Source: Arthrobacter sp. SLBN-112 (lineage in GTDB: Bacteria > Actinomycetota > Actinomycetes > Actinomycetales > Micrococcaceae). Taken from it: a stretch of DNA of 64,000 bases. Under the pieces are notes generated by a model that was not told the origin of the DNA, did not search any database, and worked only from the letters and a program-made list of their open reading frames with translations. Positions 17,130 to 27,170 of the stretch are shown piece after piece (the first letter of the stretch is position 1; every line of letters starts with the position of its first letter). The stretch is from the NCBI RefSeq assembly GCF_030944625.1, contig NZ_JAUSXY010000001.1, forward strand, positions 1,860,001 to 1,924,000, in the 5' to 3' direction. Made by a program: the position numbers and the translations under genes.

Positions 17130-19341
17130 ATGTCCAAGGGAGCACCTTTCCGATCTTCCCCACAAGCGCTCCCGGGCAGGAACCTGTTCCGCGCGACGGG
17201 AATCACGGTGGGCTGGTTCTTGGGGTTCCTTGGTGTCAGTGCACTGTGCGGCGCCCTCCTGGCCGGTTTGATGGTGCCGGCGGCCGCACTGACGGAGACG
17301 GTGGTGGCAGGCGGCTCGAAGGCGCTGACCACCAACCTCCCCAATGACGTGTTTGCCGCGCCGCCGCCCCAAATGACACGCGTCCTCGCAGCCGACGGGT
17401 CACAGATTGCCACCCTCTTCAATGAGAACCGGACCCGCATATCCCTGGATCAGATGTCCTCCAACATCAAGGATGCGATTGTGGCGATCGAGGACTACCG
17501 CTTTTACCAGCACGGCGGCATTGACCCGCAAGGCGATCCTTCGCGCCGTGATGATCGACGCCGGCGGTGGGCACCAGGGCGCTTCCACGCTGACGCAGCA
17601 GTACGTGACCAACATGCTCAACGAGAACCTGATCGCCCAGGGCAAAGACACCCAAGTAGTGCTCAACGGACAAAAAGGGGTAAACCAGAAGCTTCAGGAG
17701 ATGAAGCTGGCCATCGGCCTGGAGGAACAGTATTCCAAGGACCAGATCCTCGCCGGATATCTGAACGTCGTCGGGTTCAATGCCAACGCGTACGGGATCC
17801 AGGCCGCAAGCCAGTATTTCTTCTCCGTTGATGCCAAGGACCTGACACTGCCCGAAGGTGCGCTGCTTGCCGGACTGGTCAACGGCCCCTCACTCTATGA
17901 CCCCACGGTCCACCCCGAAGCGGCCAAAGCCCGGCGCGACCTGGTCCTGGACGCGATGCTGGAACATGGCTACATCAACCAGCAACAACACGATGACGCC
18001 ATCAACACTCCGATCCAGTTGAAGGTTAATCCACCCAAACAAGGCTGCGCCTACGCGTCCCAGGCACAGTACTTCTGCGACTACGTCCTCCACCAGATCC
18101 AGAATGACCCGGCCTATGGAGCCACCCAGGACGACCGCGACCAGAAGATCATGGCCGGCGGCCTGACCATCAAGACCACCCTGGACCCGCGACTGCAAGG
18201 TCCGGCCCAAAACCAGGTCGACTCCACCACGGGCGCAAACCCGGACAGATGGGGCGCCTCGCTGGTGACCATCGAGCCCGGCACCGGAAAAGTCCTGGCC
18301 ATGGCGCAGAATTCACGGAAGCTGCCCGGCGAAGGCACCGGATTCGTTTCTGACTACAACTTCAACGTGGACGGCAGTGATGCTGCGGGCAACAGCCTCG
18401 GCGGCGTGGGCGGCATGCAGCCCGGTTCAACCATGAAGCCTGTCACCCTCGCCGCCTGGGTTGGCGAGGGCAAATCGACCAACCAGGTCGTCGACGCTTC
18501 CAAGCGGCGCTATGGCATCAACTACCCCTGGAAGACAACCTGCCATCCCGTTCAGGGCTGGTTCGACAGTACGGTGCCGCAATCTTCGGATCTTCAAAAC
18601 GATGAGCCCAACTGGTACCGGCCCATGACTGTCCGTGAAGGCATTTACCAATCGATCAACACGGCCACTTTCGCCTCCCTCGCCGGGCTCAACGACGTGT
18701 GTGACGTCCAGCGCGCAGCCGATGCCATCGGCCTGCACCTGGGCAGCGGCAAGGACGAGAAGATCGACCTCTCCACCCTGGGAAACATCCTGGGCAGCCA
18801 AAACGTGGCCCCCTTGACCATGGCGAACGCGTTCGCCACGTTCGCCGCGAACGGAACCTACTGCGCGCCCATTTCCATCACGGAAGTCGACGACGCCCAG
18901 GGGAACAAGATCGGCGGACAAACCTCCTCCTGCCAGGCAGGAGCCCTGAAACCGGACGTCGCCAAGACAGTCACCAACGTCCTCCAGGACGTCCTCACCA
19001 AAGGCTCCGGCCTCCTGATTCCCCAAAAGCTGGGGGTCCCGGACGCTGCCAAGACCGGTACCAACGAATACAACAACCAAACCTGGGTCGTCGGCTACAC
19101 CAAAGGCCTGGCCACGGCGTCCTTCTTCGGTGACCCCTTCAACGGCGGACCCACCAGGCTCGGGCGCAACATCACCATCAACGGCAAGTACTACCCCGCC
19201 GTGGACGGAGCGTACATCGCAGGCCCGCAATGGGCGCAGTACATGCAGGGTGTTGTGGGCCTCTACGATCACGGAAACTTCGACGCGCCGCCACAGAACC
19301 TCATCAGCGCTCCTTCCACACAGCGGGCACAGGGTAACTGA
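17130..19341 (+). CDS. Class A penicillin-binding protein (transglycosylase/transpeptidase), interrupted by an apparent +1 frameshift
   Basis: A bifunctional peptidoglycan synthase: an N-terminal membrane helix (VGWFLGFLGVSALCGALLAG), a GT51 domain with the catalytic-Glu motif EDYRFYQHGGID, then GASTLTQQYVTN and GLEEQYSKDQILAGYLN. The penicillin-binding domain follows, with PGSTMK (catalytic Ser), SIN and KTGTNEYNNQTW. The reading frame changes once, within about 17532-17535: dropping one G there joins GIDPQG to ILRAVMIDAGGG exactly as the family expects. All motifs on both sides are intact, so a sequencing error or very recent mutation is more likely than an old pseudogene. ATG at 17130 has GGAG 8 nt upstream. 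Predicted at about 736 residues if restored. Confidence 0.85.
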
Positions 19342-19409
19342 CACGGAAGTGGGCCAAACCCCGAACTTCGCGCAGGGGATTGCAGAGCTTCAGTCGGGCG
19401 TCGCAAAAT

Positions 19410-19447
19410 GGATGCTGCCCGTCTCGTGATCGAGACAGGCAGCATCC
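19410..19447. terminator. Bidirectional hairpin terminator
   Basis: Perfect long stem: GGATGCTGCC and GTCTCG pair with CGAGAC and GGCAGCATCC around a TGAT loop, with one bulged base per side. It lies between the convergent PBP and hydroxyacid oxidase genes. On the minus strand it is followed by ATTTTG, giving a weak T-tract for the oxidase operon. Confidence 0.8.
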
Positions 19448-19465
19448 GGAATGGGCAGTGAGGTC

Positions 19466-20642
19466 CTACACAAGCAGGCTTTCGGCCGGCACAGGCTGGG
19501 CCGTCGTCGCGAAGATGCTGGTGTCCAGCTCCGCCACGGAGGCTTTGCCAACGAATCCCATGGCACCCTTGAGTTCTTCCTGGAGGATTCCGAACACCCG
19601 GTCCACCGCAGGCTCGCCGCCGGTTGCGAGGGCGTAGGCAAACGGACGTCCCGCGAGTGCGGCCTTGGCGCCCAGCGCGACGGCCTTGACGATGTCGTGG
19701 CCCCGCCGGATGCCGCCGTCGAGATAAATTTCGGCACGTCCGCCAACTGCCTCGGCGATGGACGGCAGCACATCAATGGTGGCGGGCTGGGAGTCGAATT
19801 GCCGTCCGCCGTGGTTGGAGACGAAGATGCCGTCCGCCCCTTCCTCCACTGCCCGGGCTGCGTCCTCGGCGTCCATAATCCCCTTGATGACCAGGTTTCC
19901 CTTCCACTCGGAGCGGAGCCTGGCGAAGTCATCCCAGGTGGCGCCGGGGTTCTTGTTGGATGCCATCCAATTGTTCATCTCATCCATGCGCAGCGGGCGG
20001 CCGTTGATCTGGTAGTTCCCGTACGTCATCCTGCGCGCCGGTGAGCCAGCGCCACAGCCATGCGGGGCGCGTGGCCGCGTTGAAGTAGTCCGCCACCGGT
20101 GGGCGCGGCGGCATGGAGAGCCCATGGTGCAGGTCCCGTTCCCGCTTGCTGGAGGAACCAACATCTCCGGCCACCACCAACGTCTCGACCCCCACCGCCC
20201 GTGCCCGGTTGATATAGCTGGCGGTCTCCTCAGGGTCCTTCCAGAAAGCGATCTGGGCCCACAGGTTGTTCGGGGCCACCTTGGCCACCTCTTCCAGAGA
20301 GCATCCGGCCCAGGCGCTGTGAATGAAAATGGATCCTGCCCTGACCGCTGCCCTGGCGACGGCGGGATCGGAACCCGGATGGAAAATGGTCAGCATCCCC
20401 ATCGGCGCCACCATCAGCGGCATGGCCAGGGAATGTCCCAGCACGGTGGTGGATGTGTTCAAGCCCCTCAGGTCCACCATTGACCGCTGGCGAAGCATGA
20501 GGGCATCGAACCGATCCTCGTTGGCCCGCATGGTGGTCTCATCCAGTGCGCCGCCTTCCAGGTAATCGGAAATCATCTTCGGAAGTTGCCTGCGGGAAGC
20601 CTTGCGATAGTCGTCAATGCTGACAATCCATTTGTTTCTCAA
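19466..20642 (-). CDS. FMN-dependent alpha-hydroxyacid oxidase/dehydrogenase (lactate/glycolate oxidase family), apparent frameshift
   Basis: A (beta/alpha)8 flavoprotein oxidising 2-hydroxy acids to 2-oxo acids. Seen are PLMVAPMG near the FMN site, LWAQIAFW, the catalytic His region SNHGGRQFD, and DGGIRRGHDIVKAVALGA binding the FMN phosphate. The frame breaks once near 20030-20036, where one extra base in a GGCGCGC run separates WRWLTG from RMTYGNYQ. Both sides are well conserved. The TTG start at 20642 has GGAG 8 nt upstream. It is the last gene of an amino-acid-type ABC transporter operon (22-nt gap), so its substrate is probably what the transporter imports, such as lactate or another small hydroxy acid. 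Confidence 0.83.
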
Positions 20643-20664
20643 GAGTCCTGCTCCAATGTGAGGT

Positions 20665-21429
20665 CTAGATAACTTTCGCCAGGAATTGTTTGGTGCGCTC
20701 ATGCCGCGGGTCCCGCAGCACTGTCCGTGGGTCGCCCTGCTCCACGATTCCGCCGCCATCCATGAAGATGAGGTGGTCGCCGACTTCCCGGGCGAAGCCG
20801 ATTTCATGGGTGACGACGATCATGGTCATGCCGGCATCAGCGAGCTTGCGCATCACGTCCAGCACTTCGCCCACGAGTTCCGGGTCCAAGGCGGACGTGG
20901 GTTCGTCGAACAGCATCAGGCGCGGCTCCATGGCAAGCGCCCGTGCGATGGCCACGCGTTGCTGCTGGCCGCCGGAAAGGGACGCCGGATACGCGTGGAC
21001 TTTCTCGGAAAGCCCCACCCGCTCCAACAGGACCCGTGCCCGGTCCTGCACGGCTTTCCGGCTTTCCCTCCGCACCCGGACCGGGGCCTCGCAGATGTTC
21101 TCCAGAACCGTCATGTGGGGGAACAGGTTGAAGCTCTGGAAGACCATGCCGATGTTCTCGCGCATCCTCGCCGCCTCGGCGTTGTTCTGCGCGTGCAGCC
21201 GGCCCTTCCTGATTTTCACGCCAACCGGCTGTCCCTCGACAAGGATGTACCCGCCGTCGAGCGTTTCCAGCTGGTTGATGCAGCGCAGAAAGGTGGACTT
21301 GCCCGAACCCGAAGGTCCGATGATGCAGGTGACGCTTCCTTTGGGGATGGTCAGGTCGATGCCTTTGAGGACCTTGAGGTCACCGAAATTCTTGGTGACG
21401 CCTTGGGCTTCAATCATCACGTCGCTCAC
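20665..21429 (-). CDS. Polar amino acid-type ABC transporter ATP-binding protein
   Basis: A 254-residue ATPase of the GlnQ/HisP type. Walker A is GPSGSGKST, the Q-loop is [14 protein letters not shown], the signature is LSGGQQQR, Walker B is [14 protein letters not shown], and the switch His is VVTHEI. The GTG start overlaps the permease stop by 4 nt with GGAGG 7 nt upstream, showing coupling. An insert after the first subdomain ([19 protein letters not shown]) is known from this subfamily. It energises import with the permease and binding protein encoded upstream. Confidence 0.92.
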   Translation of the reverse strand: MSDVMIEAQGVTKNFGDLKVLKGIDLTIPKGSVTCIIGPSGSGKSTFLRCINQLETLDGGYILVEGQPVGVKIRKGRLHAQNNAEAARMRENIGMVFQSFNLFPHMTVLENICEAPVRVRRESRKAVQDRARVLLERVGLSEKVHAYPASLSGGQQQRVAIARALAMEPRLMLFDEPTSALDPELVGEVLDVMRKLADAGMTMIVVTHEIGFAREVGDHLIFMDGGGIVEQGDPRTVLRDPRHERTKQFLAKVI

Positions 21430-22392
21430 GGCTGGACCTCCTGCGGTGTGGTGGGGGAGCTCGCGGGTTTTGGTTTGCGACGGCGGATGGTCCGTCCTGG
21501 CGTGATTCCGCCCCGGTTGAAGTGCCGCTCGATGAAGTACTGTCCCAGGCTCAAAATGCTGGTGACCAGCAGATACCAAAGGCTCGCGGCGATGAGCAGG
21601 GGTATGGTTTTGAAGTTTGCGCTGTAGACGAGCTGCGCGGAGTACAGCAGTTCCGGGAACGCCAGGACGCTGACCAGGGAGGTCGTCTTGAGCATGGAAA
21701 TGGTCTGGTTGCCTGTTGGCGGGATGATGATTTTCATCGCCTGGGGCAGAACGATCCGGGACAGGATGGCGAACCGCTTCATGCCCAGGGCCGTGGCCGC
21801 TTCCGTCTGGCCGCGGTTGACGCTCAGGAGTCCCGCGCGCACGATCTCTGACATGTACGCACCTTCGTTGAGGCCCAACCCCAGGATTGCCGCCATGAAA
21901 GGAGTGATGAGCACGTTGGCGTCAGCGGAGAAGAACTCAGGCCCAAAGGGGATTCCGACGGCGATCCGCGGGTAGATCGCGGCGATAAAGCCCCAGAACA
22001 GCAGCTGGACGAAGACAGGAACGCCACGGAAGAGCACAGACCAGGAAGGCCGCGGCGCCGGCCACGATGAAGTTTGGAGCCAACCTGGCCAGCGCCAGTA
22101 AGACCCCGACGACGATGCCGACCACCATGGAAATGGCAGTCAGGCCCAACGTGCGCAGGAGACCCGTGAAGAGCCGCTCCGAGGTGAACCATCCGAAGAC
22201 AATGTTCCACTCAAAGCGCGGGTTGGTGACCAGGGAGTAGCCGACCAGGAAGATTACAAACAGGACGATCGCCGCCGTCAGCCACAGCGCGCCGTGACGC
22301 TGGTGGGGACGCCCCAGCAGGAGTTGACGGTCCAGCCCATCGTTTGCCGTGGCCTTTGCGTTCGGCTCCGTGGCGGTGTTGGCGATGTCCAC
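21426..22392 (-). CDS. Polar amino acid-type ABC transporter permease, apparent frameshift
   Basis: A HisM/GlnP-type permease with an unusually long polar N-terminus (about 50 residues), then helices beginning [18 protein letters not shown]. The binding-protein-dependent loop [29 protein letters not shown] is split here for listing: [13 protein letters not shown] then QTEAATALG, which contacts the ATPase. The frame changes near 22045-22050: removing one C turns the text into [14 protein letters not shown], the normal family sequence. The GTG at 22392 lies 1 nt after the binding-protein stop; a GTG at 22431 is an alternative start. Both halves are conserved, which favours a sequence error over true inactivation. 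Confidence 0.82.
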
Positions 22393-22393
22393 G

Positions 22394-23308
22394 CTACTGC
22401 TCTTTGTTGAAGGCGAAGTCAGAGATTGCACCGCTGCCTACACCCCACTTATCGAGGATCTCCTTGTACTTGCCGCTCTTGGCCAGCGACTCCATACCGA
22501 GCTGGATGGCTTTCTCAAGCCCGGCGTCCTTCTTGAACCCAATGCTGACGGGGGACAGGTCCTTCTCCCCGAGCAGTTCAATCTGGCCGCCCTGCTTAAT
22601 GGCGTAGCCCAGCGTGGGCCCGTCAATGTAGACGGCGTCGATCCGGCCGGCAGTCAACGCGAGGTTGGGGGCCTGCATGTCCGGGTAAGTCATGGCTTCA
22701 ATGGCCGGATTGCCTGCAGCCGTGCATGCTGCGGACAGGGCGGGGAGGCGCTTGAGGTCCTGGAACGAACCCTTCAGCACGCCCACGCGCTTGCCGCACA
22801 GCGTGTCCACTGTGAGCTTCTGCGGGTTGCCCGGAGCCACGCCGATTCCACTGCCTGACTGGTAGTAGTCCACGAAGTCCAGGACTTTCCTGCGCTCGGC
22901 GGAGGGGGACATCTGGGAGATGGCCATATCGAACTTCCCGGCGGCAATTCCGGGGATGATGCCGTCGAACGGCCCGCTCTGAACCTCTGTCTTCAGTCCC
23001 AGGGTCTGGCCCAGGGCCATGGCGATTTCCGGGTCCACGCCGACGGTTGTGGTCCCGTCCGGTGCCATGAAGTGCAGGGGCGGTGAGCTCTGGCTCATAG
23101 TGACGGTCAGGGTTCCCTTGTCGCGGACCGCTTTCGGGAGGGCTGCCGCTGCGGCGTCGTCGACGCTGACGGCCGCTGCGGTGGTTGAGGGTTTCTGGGT
23201 GTCGGATTTGGAAGAAGTGTTCATATCGGGATTGGAGCATCCCGTGAGTATTGCGCTCGCCATGGAAATCGCGGCGACGGTCACCAATATCGATCGAAAC
23301 TGATTCAT
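22394..23308 (-). CDS. ABC transporter substrate-binding lipoprotein (SBP family 3)
   Basis: A 304-residue lipoprotein with signal ending ILTGC, then a Ser/Thr/Ala linker and a family 3 solute-binding domain. The domain begins RDKGTLTVTM, includes GVDPEIAMALG and MSPSAERRKVLDFVDYY, and ends with YKEILDKWGVG. Family 3 proteins bind polar amino acids, opines or small carboxylates. The gene heads the operon with permease, ATPase and hydroxyacid oxidase, facing the GntR gene across 227 bp containing a perfect palindrome. Confidence 0.92.
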   Translation of the reverse strand: MNQFRSILVTVAAISMASAILTGCSNPDMNTSSKSDTQKPSTTAAAVSVDDAAAAALPKAVRDKGTLTVTMSQSSPPLHFMAPDGTTTVGVDPEIAMALGQTLGLKTEVQSGPFDGIIPGIAAGKFDMAISQMSPSAERRKVLDFVDYYQSGSGIGVAPGNPQKLTVDTLCGKRVGVLKGSFQDLKRLPALSAACTAAGNPAIEAMTYPDMQAPNLALTAGRIDAVYIDGPTLGYAIKQGGQIELLGEKDLSPVSIGFKKDAGLEKAIQLGMESLAKSGKYKEILDKWGVGSGAISDFAFNKEQ

Positions 23309-23409
23309 CTACACGCCTTCGGAAGTGGGGGAGGAGGGTGGTATCGGAGAGCTTCCAACCTTGGTGGGCAGCAGTAGCTGTGTTACAGATCACTTTGCTG
23401 TCCGGTATC

Positions 23410-23422
23410 ATGTACCGTACAT
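23410..23422. promoter_or_regulatory. Palindromic operator candidate for the GntR/FCD regulator
   Basis: ATGTAC-C-GTACAT is a perfect 6-1-6 palindrome located between the divergent SBP gene and the GntR gene. Its size and symmetry fit FCD-subfamily GntR operators, which typically have a short odd-spaced GT...AC core. It lies about 113 bp before the GntR start and about 100 bp before the SBP start. Confidence 0.6.
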
Positions 23423-23535
23423 CATGCACGATTTTCCGCCAAGACCTCTTTTGGCCCCGCCGGATTGTGACGGCGGTGGCGCGACTGGTCCTGGCCCTGC
23501 CTCCGATTGACCGACAATTCACATAGGATTCCGAA

Positions 23536-24237
23536 ATGAACGCCGCTTCGCCTGAAGAAGAAGTAATCATCCCCGGCCGGCCGATGCTGGTGGACCAGGT
23601 GTTCGAAGCCATCCTGTCCCTCCTGCTGGATGACAAGATCTCCACCGGCTCTCCGCTGAGCATTGATGGACTTGCCAAGCGCTTCAAGGTGTCCTCCACG
23701 CCGGTACGGGAAGCCTTGGCGCGGCTGGAAACCACGGGCATGGTCCGGCGGGAAGCACTGCGTGGGTACAAGGTTGCGCCGGAGCCCACAGCCGGCGACG
23801 TCGCCGCGCTTCTGACTTCCCGGGAGATCCTCGAACCGGCGTGCACCAGCATTGCCTGCACCAACTCCACTGGGGAATTGGTGGCGGATCTGGAACGGTT
23901 CCACCGGGACCTGGAGGCGTCCCGCCACGGCGGTGACACCTTCGCGGGGTACCGGGCCTATTGGCAGGCAGACGAAAACTTCCACCGGCGCATCGTGGAA
24001 GCCACCGACAACGAGTTCCTGCTCCGGGCCTATGGATCCATCGAGGGCCATATCCAGCGGTTCCGGCTCCTGGTTCACAACGACATGAGCGGTGACCATA
24101 CGGTCCAGGAACACCAGGCCATCATCGACGCCTTCAGGGCGGGTGACCCCGCAGCGGCCGCCGCCGCCATGGCTACGCATATCGAGGGAATCCGGTCCCG
24201 CTCGCTCAGCCTCCCCAAGTTCGGACAGCAGGCTTAG
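23536..24237 (+). CDS. GntR family (FadR/FCD subfamily) transcriptional regulator
   Basis: A 233-residue regulator. The N-terminal winged helix includes LSIDGLAKRFKVSSTPVREAL and RREALRGYKVAP. The C-terminal all-helical FCD ligand domain contains ADENFHRRIVEA and EHQAIIDAFRAGDP with the metal-binding His pattern. Members usually sense small organic acids and repress the adjacent catabolic operon. It diverges from the ABC transporter/hydroxyacid oxidase operon, so lactate-like or other hydroxy/oxo acids are the natural ligand guess. Confidence 0.92.
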   Translation: MNAASPEEEVIIPGRPMLVDQVFEAILSLLLDDKISTGSPLSIDGLAKRFKVSSTPVREALARLETTGMVRREALRGYKVAPEPTAGDVAALLTSREILEPACTSIACTNSTGELVADLERFHRDLEASRHGGDTFAGYRAYWQADENFHRRIVEATDNEFLLRAYGSIEGHIQRFRLLVHNDMSGDHTVQEHQAIIDAFRAGDPAAAAAAMATHIEGIRSRSLSLPKFGQQA

Positions 24238-24320
24238 TTTGACCTACGCGCGGGGTGCAGCCGCACCGCCGATGGGTATGCTGCATTTAATAGCCATTTG
24301 GTCTTCGGAAGAGGTGCAGC

Positions 24321-24416
24321 ATGCTCAGCGGCGGAAGCTTAGGACCCAGCGTCGGCGCATTGGTGGCTGTGGCCGTCGCCCTGTACATCGTGCTGGTGGT
24401 GCGCCGCCGGAAGTGA
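24321..24416 (+). CDS. Small single-pass membrane protein (31 aa)
   Basis: A 31-codon gene too short for ordinary length cutoffs. A short polar N-terminus (MLSGGSLGPS) is followed by one hydrophobic helix (VGALVAVAVALYIVLVV) and a basic RRRK tail, so the C-terminus should face the cytoplasm. GGAAGAGG stands about 6 nt before the ATG. It lies between the GntR gene and a strong terminator. Function unknown. The good ribosome binding site and clean hydrophobic profile support it as real. Confidence 0.6.
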   Translation: MLSGGSLGPSVGALVAVAVALYIVLVVRRRK

Positions 24417-24493
24417 CGGCGGATCCATGCGGTCTATATTCCCTGGCGCGCACGGTATTTGGGCCGCGCAGGGGAACACCAGCGTCGAAACGT

Positions 24494-24533
24494 GCAACGG
24501 CTCCCCGCCGATGGATCGACGGGGAGCCGTTGC
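24494..24533. terminator. Strong hairpin terminator
   Basis: A perfect 14-bp stem (GCAACGGCTCCCCG with its reverse complement) around a 12-nt loop that itself contains CGAT/ATCG pairing. It is followed on the plus strand by GGGGTTT. It lies between the convergent small membrane gene and the Ig-repeat protein gene and probably serves both. Confidence 0.85.
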
Positions 24534-24548
24534 GTGGGGTTTAGCTGA

Positions 24549-26684
24549 TCAGAACCCCGACGACGAGGCGGTGAACGTGGCGATCGGTGTTGCGAAGGGG
24601 TTACCGGCCAAGTCTGTGAGGTTCGAGTTCGGAGTGTAGGAGGGTGTCCCTGGTACAACCGATGTGTTGACCGCTCCCTGACCGGTAGGCGCGTTCCCCA
24701 GCTTGATGGTGAGGGTCTTCGTTGCAGAGTCCCAGGTCAAGGTGGAGGCTGTGCCGTTGGCTCCAAAAGTGGCTGCCGTGGTGCCCACATAGTCCCCACC
24801 GAGCAAGATGGTCCCGATGTTGGGGGCAGTGCAGGAGCTGCTGGTGAAGCTGATGGTGTCGTTAGTTGCTGGCGTACCATTCGTAATCGTAGCGGTGCCG
24901 CTAAGGGATCCACCGCTCCAACCGGCGCAGAACTTTGCCGGATCCATTGCTTCCGAGTAGGTGATGGTTACTGTGTCACGCGCATCGGGAGTGCCTGACT
25001 TGGCGCCGTTGGTACCGTTCGCCAATGCGATGCCGGCCACGGCCGGCGCCGCGGTGTCCTTGATGACCTTGGCCGTGACCGTAGTGCTGTTTCCAGCTGG
25101 ATCAGCAGTAGTAGCCACAATTGTGATACTCGGGACGTTCACGGGGTTGCTGTCCTGGAGGGCTGACAGGTTTAGGTTGCCCGTATTCCAGCTGGATCCC
25201 GACCCCGTTGCCGGGACGCTCGTGGCAGGGTCGCTGACAGTTAGATTCACGGTTGAACCGGAATCGTTAGTCCCGCTGACCTGGTAGCTGGTGACATTTC
25301 CCTTCAGGACGTTGGGCAGCTTATCTAGGGTCAGGACGGGTGCCACCGTGTCCTTCGTGTCCGATGCAGTGGCAGGGGCACTGGTGTTCCCCGCGGCGTC
25401 CTTCACCGTGACGGTGTAGGTGACCGTCCCGTCGCTCAGCGACGTGAGATTCAGGTTCATCGACCAGGCGCCTCCAACAGATGTGGCCGTGCCGGTGACC
25501 GGTGCTGGAGACCCCGGGCTCATTGCCGAAACGGTGACGGTGGCCCCTGCTTCCGCGCTTCCCGAAACAAGAACCGAAGCAACTTTGGCGCTGTTCACGT
25601 ACGGTGGCACGCTCAGGCCCTGCGCCGCGGCCGGAGCCAGCGTGTCTTTCGTGGAAGTAGCTGTCCCGGCTGGGCCGGTGTTGCCTGCGGCGTCCGTGGC
25701 CGTGGCCGAGTACGTGACGGTGCCCTGGTTCAGGCTGCTCAAGTCCAGGCTGGCAGACCAGCTACCCGTACCGGAGGCCGTTACCGTGACCGGCACGGAA
25801 TGCGCGGAACCGGCGTCGCTGGCAACGAAGGACACTGTGGCCCCCGCCTCGGCGGTGCCGCTGACCGGAACCGAGGAAACGTTCCCCGAATAAACGTACT
25901 GGGGGACTGTGGTGAAGCCGGGTGCGGCCGGCGCCTGTGTGTCGATCCGCACCGTCTGGCTCTGCGCGGACCCGGCATTGCCCACCTTGTCCGTGGCGAA
26001 GTACGTGAGCGTGTGCGTTCCGTCGCCGCTGACGGGGACGACGGCCAAGGCGCCGCTCACCGTCTGCTGCGCACCGCCGTCGAGCACGTAGGAAATGGAG
26101 ACGACGCCGGACCCGGCAGCCCCGTCATCCGCCGTGACGGTCACGCTGACCGGGCTCGTGTTGTTCCACCCTGCCGCGTTGGGCGTGGGCGAGATACCTG
26201 AAACCGTGGCCACAGGTGCGGTGGAATCGTTGCTGGTGCCGTTGCTTCGCGGGCTCTCGGCGCCGGTCCAGAGGGCGATCGCAGGCGTCACCGTGTAGTA
26301 CCAGACGCCGCCGGGCACGGACTGTTCCGTGCAGGTCAGCGTGGTGACGGTCCCGGCACAGCCGCCGGTGGCGGGAGTGGCCGTACCGCCGCTGGCCGCG
26401 GAGTAACGGGTCACGGTGTAACCCGTGGCGGCGTGGCCATTGACGGTAGTCCCGCCGGCCCAGCTGACCGTCAAAGCGGCGCCGGTGGCGGTGACCGCAG
26501 GCTTGGATCCTGGCGAGAGTGCGTCTGCGGCGGCGGCTGCGTTGCTGCTGCTGGTGGTGGATGCCCAGAACGCGTAGGCGGCGGTTCCCGTGCCCAGCAG
26601 GAGCAGCAGGGCGGTGACGATCCAGGGCAGCCGGCGGGACGGGCGGCGGAGGAAGAGGGACGCGTTACGGATGGCGAAGCTCAT
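24549..26684 (-). CDS. Large secreted Ig-like repeat protein with SipW-type signal (YAFW)
   Basis: A 711-residue exported protein. The basic start and hydrophobic helix (WIVTALLLLLGTGTAAYAFW) end in a YAFW motif like SipW-dependent TasA-family signals. A fibronectin-like stretch follows, then at least five Ig-like modules each introduced by D-[ST]-x-A-P (DSTAPV, DTQAPA, DTLAPA, DTVAPV, DTAAPA). The last region (ITYSEAMDPAKFC to LTDLAGNPFATP) resembles bacterial Ig-like/SwmB-type modules. No LPxTG anchor is seen. It overlaps the upstream gene by 4 nt and is the distal gene of a secreted-protein operon. Likely a surface fibre or adhesin; its biological role is not known. Confidence 0.82.
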   Translation of the reverse strand: MSFAIRNASLFLRRPSRRLPWIVTALLLLLGTGTAAYAFWASTTSSSNAAAAADALSPGSKPAVTATGAALTVSWAGGTTVNGHAATGYTVTRYSAASGGTATPATGGCAGTVTTLTCTEQSVPGGVWYYTVTPAIALWTGAESPRSNGTSNDSTAPVATVSGISPTPNAAGWNNTSPVSVTVTADDGAAGSGVVSISYVLDGGAQQTVSGALAVVPVSGDGTHTLTYFATDKVGNAGSAQSQTVRIDTQAPAAPGFTTVPQYVYSGNVSSVPVSGTAEAGATVSFVASDAGSAHSVPVTVTASGTGSWSASLDLSSLNQGTVTYSATATDAAGNTGPAGTATSTKDTLAPAAAQGLSVPPYVNSAKVASVLVSGSAEAGATVTVSAMSPGSPAPVTGTATSVGGAWSMNLNLTSLSDGTVTYTVTVKDAAGNTSAPATASDTKDTVAPVLTLDKLPNVLKGNVTSYQVSGTNDSGSTVNLTVSDPATSVPATGSGSSWNTGNLNLSALQDSNPVNVPSITIVATTADPAGNSTTVTAKVIKDTAAPAVAGIALANGTNGAKSGTPDARDTVTITYSEAMDPAKFCAGWSGGSLSGTATITNGTPATNDTISFTSSSCTAPNIGTILLGGDYVGTTAATFGANGTASTLTWDSATKTLTIKLGNAPTGQGAVNTSVVPGTPSYTPNSNLTDLAGNPFATPIATFTASSSGF

Positions 26685-27169
26685 TTCCGCACCTCCGCCG
26701 TCACGGGGACGCTGAAGGTTGCGCCCTGGCAGGCGGCGAGGGAAGTGGTGTCCATGGTGGCCGCTCCGGGGAGGGTGATGAGGGCTGACGAGTTCGCGGC
26801 AACGTAGGTTGCGGGGGTGAGCGGCGCAGCACCGGTGAAGGTGACGCCGGTGGTGGTGCAGCCCGGATGCGTGGCATCAGCGGCGGCGGGGCCGTTGGCA
26901 GTGACGCTGTAGACCTGCACGGAGTAGGGGTTGGGGTTGGTCAGGCGGAGGACGACGTCGGCGCTGCCGCCCGGGTAGAGCGCCGTCTTCGGGTTGTCGC
27001 CGGCTATCAGGGCGTCAACGGTGACGGCCTGCATGGTGGCCGCCGCGGCGGACCCGGAGCCGCCGCCGGCCACAGACCAGTAGGCGTAGGCGGTTCCGGC
27101 GCCCGCGGTGACAAGGAGGCCGGCGAGGGCGGCCGCCTTGACGGCGCGGCTCCTGCTAATGCTGGTCAT
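26681..27169 (-). CDS. Secreted TasA/camelysin-like protein with YAYW signal ending
   Basis: A 162-residue exported protein. The signal helix (AALAGLLVTAGAGTAYAYW) ends in YAYWS. The mature part has a beta-rich composition with DVVLRLTNPNPYSVQVYSV, two cysteines that could pair, and Ala/Thr-rich strands. This is the plan of small actinomycete proteins carrying the SipW-dependent signal. It overlaps the large Ig-repeat gene by 4 nt and starts 1 nt after the preceding gene, so the three are translationally linked. It is probably a matrix or surface-fibre subunit, by analogy with TasA/CalY only. Confidence 0.78.
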   Translation of the reverse strand: MTSISRSRAVKAAALAGLLVTAGAGTAYAYWSVAGGGSGSAAAATMQAVTVDALIAGDNPKTALYPGGSADVVLRLTNPNPYSVQVYSVTANGPAAADATHPGCTTTGVTFTGAAPLTPATYVAANSSALITLPGAATMDTTSLAACQGATFSVPVTAEVRK

Positions 27170-27170
27170 C

